From CAWEEP01 sp963808125 (GTDB lineage Bacteria > Chloroflexota > Dormibacteria > Aeolococcales > Aeolococcaceae): a DNA stretch of 8,236 nucleotides. Below, piece after piece: positions 6,579 through 8,236 of the stretch (positions are counted from its first letter, which is position 1; each line of letters opens with the position of its first letter). The DNA lies in assembly GCA_963808125.1 (NCBI GenBank), contig CAWEEP010000061.1, positions 1 to 8,236 on the forward strand. The letters run 5' to 3'. A program made the position numbers and the translations under genes. The notes under the pieces are model-generated. The model saw only the letters and a list, made by a program, of their open reading frames with translations. It searched no databases and was not told the origin of the DNA.

Positions 6579-7457
6579 GGGTGCCGGGCGGCTGCCCAAC
6601 GCGCTGAGTGCCTCGGTGAGCTGACCGGTCAGTCGTGACCGCCAGCGGGCGGCGAGCACCACGTTCGAGCGGTAGACGGCGGGGACGGCGATCTCGTCGC
6701 GCCGCAGCGCGTCGAGGAGACGGGAGAGATCCGGGACCAGCTCGGTCAGGCGCAGCCGCGCGGCCACGTGGACGGCGGCGGCGACGCGCACCTGCTCGCC
6801 CGAGGCGAGCCAGTCCCGCAATGCCTCCACGAGGCCCTCCCGGCCCTCCTCCAGCACCGAGCGCGAGGAGTTGAGCATCCCCGCCTGGACCGTTTCCATC
6901 CCGCTCTCCAGACGCCTCTCCAAGGCGGCGAGGATGGCGTCCCGCGCCCCCTGGTGGGCAAGCACGGCGGCCACCCCCGGAGCGGCCCGGCCGAGCAGCA
7001 GCTTCTCGAAGGGGCTCAGCTCGACATAACCGATTCTGTCGCCGGCGATGGAGACGATCCAGGGGCTTCCATCGGGGCGCAGGAGGCAGAGGTTCTCGGG
7101 GCGATCCGGCTGCATCCAGGCGAACAGACCAGGGGCGGTGCCGAGCACCTCGATGCAGGCGCCGCTCAGCTCGTACCGCAGCCGGCGCACGCCGGCGCTG
7201 ACGGCTTCGGAGCGCAGCGACGGGGCCAGCCGGCCGAGAACCTCCAGACCCGATGGGCCCATCTCGCGGGACGTGTCCACACTGAGCACCGCCGTGTCGC
7301 ACCGCGGCCGGGCACAGACGAGGAGGGCCCGGTAATCGTCCCCGACCGGCTCGTCGACCAGGTCGTACGTCTTGCGACCGGAGACGTCGGCGGCGCTGAG
7401 ACGGGCGACGAAGCGGCTGTCCCGGCTCCTCTCCGGCTGCTCGGGTGGCGTGTCCAT
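6570..7457 (-). CDS. Unrecognised 295-residue protein convergent with tadC
   Basis: I do not recognise this family. ATG 7457 (MDTPPEQPERSRDSRFVARL) is preferred over GTG 7496 because AGG lies just upstream of it and the longer start has no ribosome site. The N-terminal half (to about 150) looks alpha/beta, with YDLVDEPVGDDYRALLVCAR, a C-x4-C pair (CARPRC), RYELSGACIEVLGTAPGLFA and DGSPWIVSIAGDRIGYVELS. The second half is helical, with ALERRLESGMETVQAG, VEALRDWLASGEQVRVAAAV and LRLTELVPDLSRLLDALRR, which could be HEAT-like. There is no signal peptide or membrane segment. Third-position GC matches the neighbours and the frame is clean over 888 bases, so the gene is probably real. Its stop overlaps the tadC stop by 9 bases, tail to tail. 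It is divergent from the CvpA gene across a 159-base gap. Confidence 0.65.
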   Translation of the reverse strand: MDTPPEQPERSRDSRFVARLSAADVSGRKTYDLVDEPVGDDYRALLVCARPRCDTAVLSVDTSREMGPSGLEVLGRLAPSLRSEAVSAGVRRLRYELSGACIEVLGTAPGLFAWMQPDRPENLCLLRPDGSPWIVSIAGDRIGYVELSPFEKLLLGRAAPGVAAVLAHQGARDAILAALERRLESGMETVQAGMLNSSRSVLEEGREGLVEALRDWLASGEQVRVAAAVHVAARLRLTELVPDLSRLLDALRRDEIAVPAVYRSNVVLAARWRSRLTGQLTEALSALGSRPAPSV

Positions 7458-7600
7458 CAACCTGGCGCGATGGTACCAGGGGGCGAGCCCGCGCACACCG
7501 GTGATGCGAGACGTCGTCGCGGGGCCCGCCGCCGGCGAGGCCGCCCCTCATGCCACAGCGTCGTCACACACCTGTGGATACGGGTGGACGGGCGCGGTGC

Positions 7601-7619
7601 TACGGTGACGGCTGCCGTG
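7601..7619 (+). promoter_or_regulatory. Possible -10 element placing cvpA on a near-leaderless transcript
   Basis: TGC followed by TACGGT (7601-7606) resembles an extended -10. It lies 10 bases before the GTG at 7617. No Shine-Dalgarno site precedes that GTG, and no clear -35 is seen at normal spacing. If real, the transcript would start within a few bases of the start codon. Confidence 0.3.
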
Positions 7620-7967
7620 CCTGCATACGGGCTCAACGAAGCCGCCGCCGACTTCATCCTCATCGTCGTCGTCGCCATCAACTGCTACATGGGATGGCAC
7701 TTCGGACTGGTGCGGCGCGCCATCGCCTTCGTCGCCATCTTCGCCGGGACGGTATCGGCCACCTACGTCGCCAATCCCCTGGCCAAGGTCGTCGGCACCA
7801 GCAACCTCTACACCAACGCCTGGACCTTCCTCGGCGTCTTCGTCGTCGTGGTCATCCTCATCGAGATCCTCGCCGCGCTGTACGGCGAGCAGCTGCAGCG
7901 GGTGGTCACCGTCGCCTTCGACCACGTCGCCGGCTTCCTCGCCGGGCTGATCGTCGCCGTGCTCGAA
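7617..7967 (+). CDS. cvpA: CvpA-family membrane protein, C-terminus lost
   Basis: CvpA-family proteins are small polytopic inner-membrane proteins, named for colicin V production and involved in envelope maintenance. Residues 1-117 from GTG 7617 fit the family. NEAAADFILIVVVAINCYMG is the first helix, then GWHFGLVRRAIAFVAIFAG is the conserved G-x3-G-hydrophobic turn and second helix. A third helix (about 70-88, FLGVFVVVVILIEILAAL) and the start of a fourth (105-117, AGFLAGLIVAVLE) follow. An in-frame GTG at 7605 is an alternative start. After Glu117 the frame runs only 13 codons of unrelated residues (GPGSNAGIPLFLG) to TAG at 8007-8009. This short end is where similarity to the small protein on the other strand begins, so the true C-terminus (usually 40 or more further residues) is missing. 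The family call is good; the symbol is used by family only. Confidence 0.72.
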
Positions 7968-8236
7968 GGCCCCGGCAGCAATGCAGGCATCCCGCTGTTT
8001 CTCGGTTAGGGAGTAACTGTATCTCTGGAGGCGGCACTGAGCCGGGTTCGGGAGCATAGTTGCCCAGGTATGCGCGGGTCGTGGGGACGGACATAACCCG
8101 GCGAATCTGTTTGCCGTGGCGCCTGAACCAGATCCAGTCGCCTCAGCGACCGCTCTTGATAGTGCGATCAAGACATTGTCCTGAGGGCCCGCAAAACGCG
8201 CAGCGGCGGCAGATGCGCTCGGGTCTGGCAATTCGT
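7968..8236 (-). pseudogene. Frame-broken fragment of a small Cys-rich protein family (Verrucomicrobiota-type repeat protein)
   Basis: Read leftwards from 8235, the frame gives IARPERICRRCAFCGPSGQC then LDRTIKSGR. It then meets TGA (8143-8145) exactly where the remembered family has Cys (SGRCGDW), and continues GDWIWFRRHGKQIRR. A shift gives GYVRPHDPRIPGQLCSRTR and LSAAS. Another gives RYSYSLTEKQRDACIAAGA, ending at about 7968. I remember this arrangement (Cys cluster, LD-x-TIKSGRCGDW, K-Q-x-RR, DPRTPGQL-x-SR, LT-x-x-Q-x-DACIAAGAK) from roughly 100-residue unannotated proteins found in many copies in Verrucomicrobiota and relatives. The function is unknown; the Cys pattern could bind metal. 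The usual continuation after AAGA is missing because CvpA sequence begins there. The start is beyond the window end. Confidence 0.6.

Noticed and set aside
7573..7581. tgtggatac, matching a DnaA box at 8 of 9 positions on the reverse strand
   Set aside because: A single copy with no AT-rich region and no dnaA or dnaN nearby. Expected by chance.
6768..7616. Upstream extension of the CvpA frame on the + strand
   Set aside because: It is antisense to the convergent unknown gene and has no membrane or family features before 7617. CvpA proteins start right at the first membrane helix.

Overview
The window is GC-rich bacterial DNA, and its parts do not all seem to come from one genome. Three segments can be separated by gene content, reading-frame quality and intergenic style. 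The taxonomic comments below rest on remembered family resemblance, not on searches.

Segment A (1 to about 1907) carries enolase, missing its 5' end, then a 395-base spacer, then the first part of a pyruvate kinase. Both are glycolytic genes. Both are recognisable residue by residue but are broken by many 1-2 base indels. The spacer holds heptanucleotide repeats, a pair of 11-bp palindromes and a terminator-like hairpin. This style of spacer is reminiscent of Planctomycetota, with low confidence.

Segment B (about 1908 to 7967) holds a type IVc (Tad/Flp) pilus locus on the + strand. The order is an unrecognised ORF tail (to 2277), a Pro/Ala-rich protein with a TPR-like C-terminus (2283-3547), CpaB/RcpC (3715-4616), TadB (4659-5639) and TadC (5643-6578). 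An unrecognised protein (6570-7457, - strand) converges on tadC and overlaps its end by 9 bases. Divergent from that lies the start of a CvpA-family membrane protein (7617 onward). The pilus genes would build the inner-membrane platform of a Flp pilus or Tad secretion machine. TadB and TadC are the platform proteins and CpaB is the SAF-domain periplasmic partner. The ATPase TadA, TadZ/CpaE, the prepilin and the prepilin peptidase are not in the window. This segment is mostly clean, with single-base frame breaks near 1985, 2083, 2807-2890 and 3746. The gene set suits a GC-rich Chloroflexota- or Actinomycetota-like bacterium.

Segment C (about 7968 to 8236), read on the - strand, is a frame-broken fragment of a small Cys-rich protein. 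I remember this family as multi-copy and unannotated in Verrucomicrobiota and related phyla. It abuts CvpA with no gap and cuts it off.

The simplest overall reading is a metagenomic contig with chimeric or low-quality ends around a genuine Tad locus. Real rearrangement cannot be excluded from sequence alone. I found no CRISPR array, tRNA, rRNA or complete insertion sequence.
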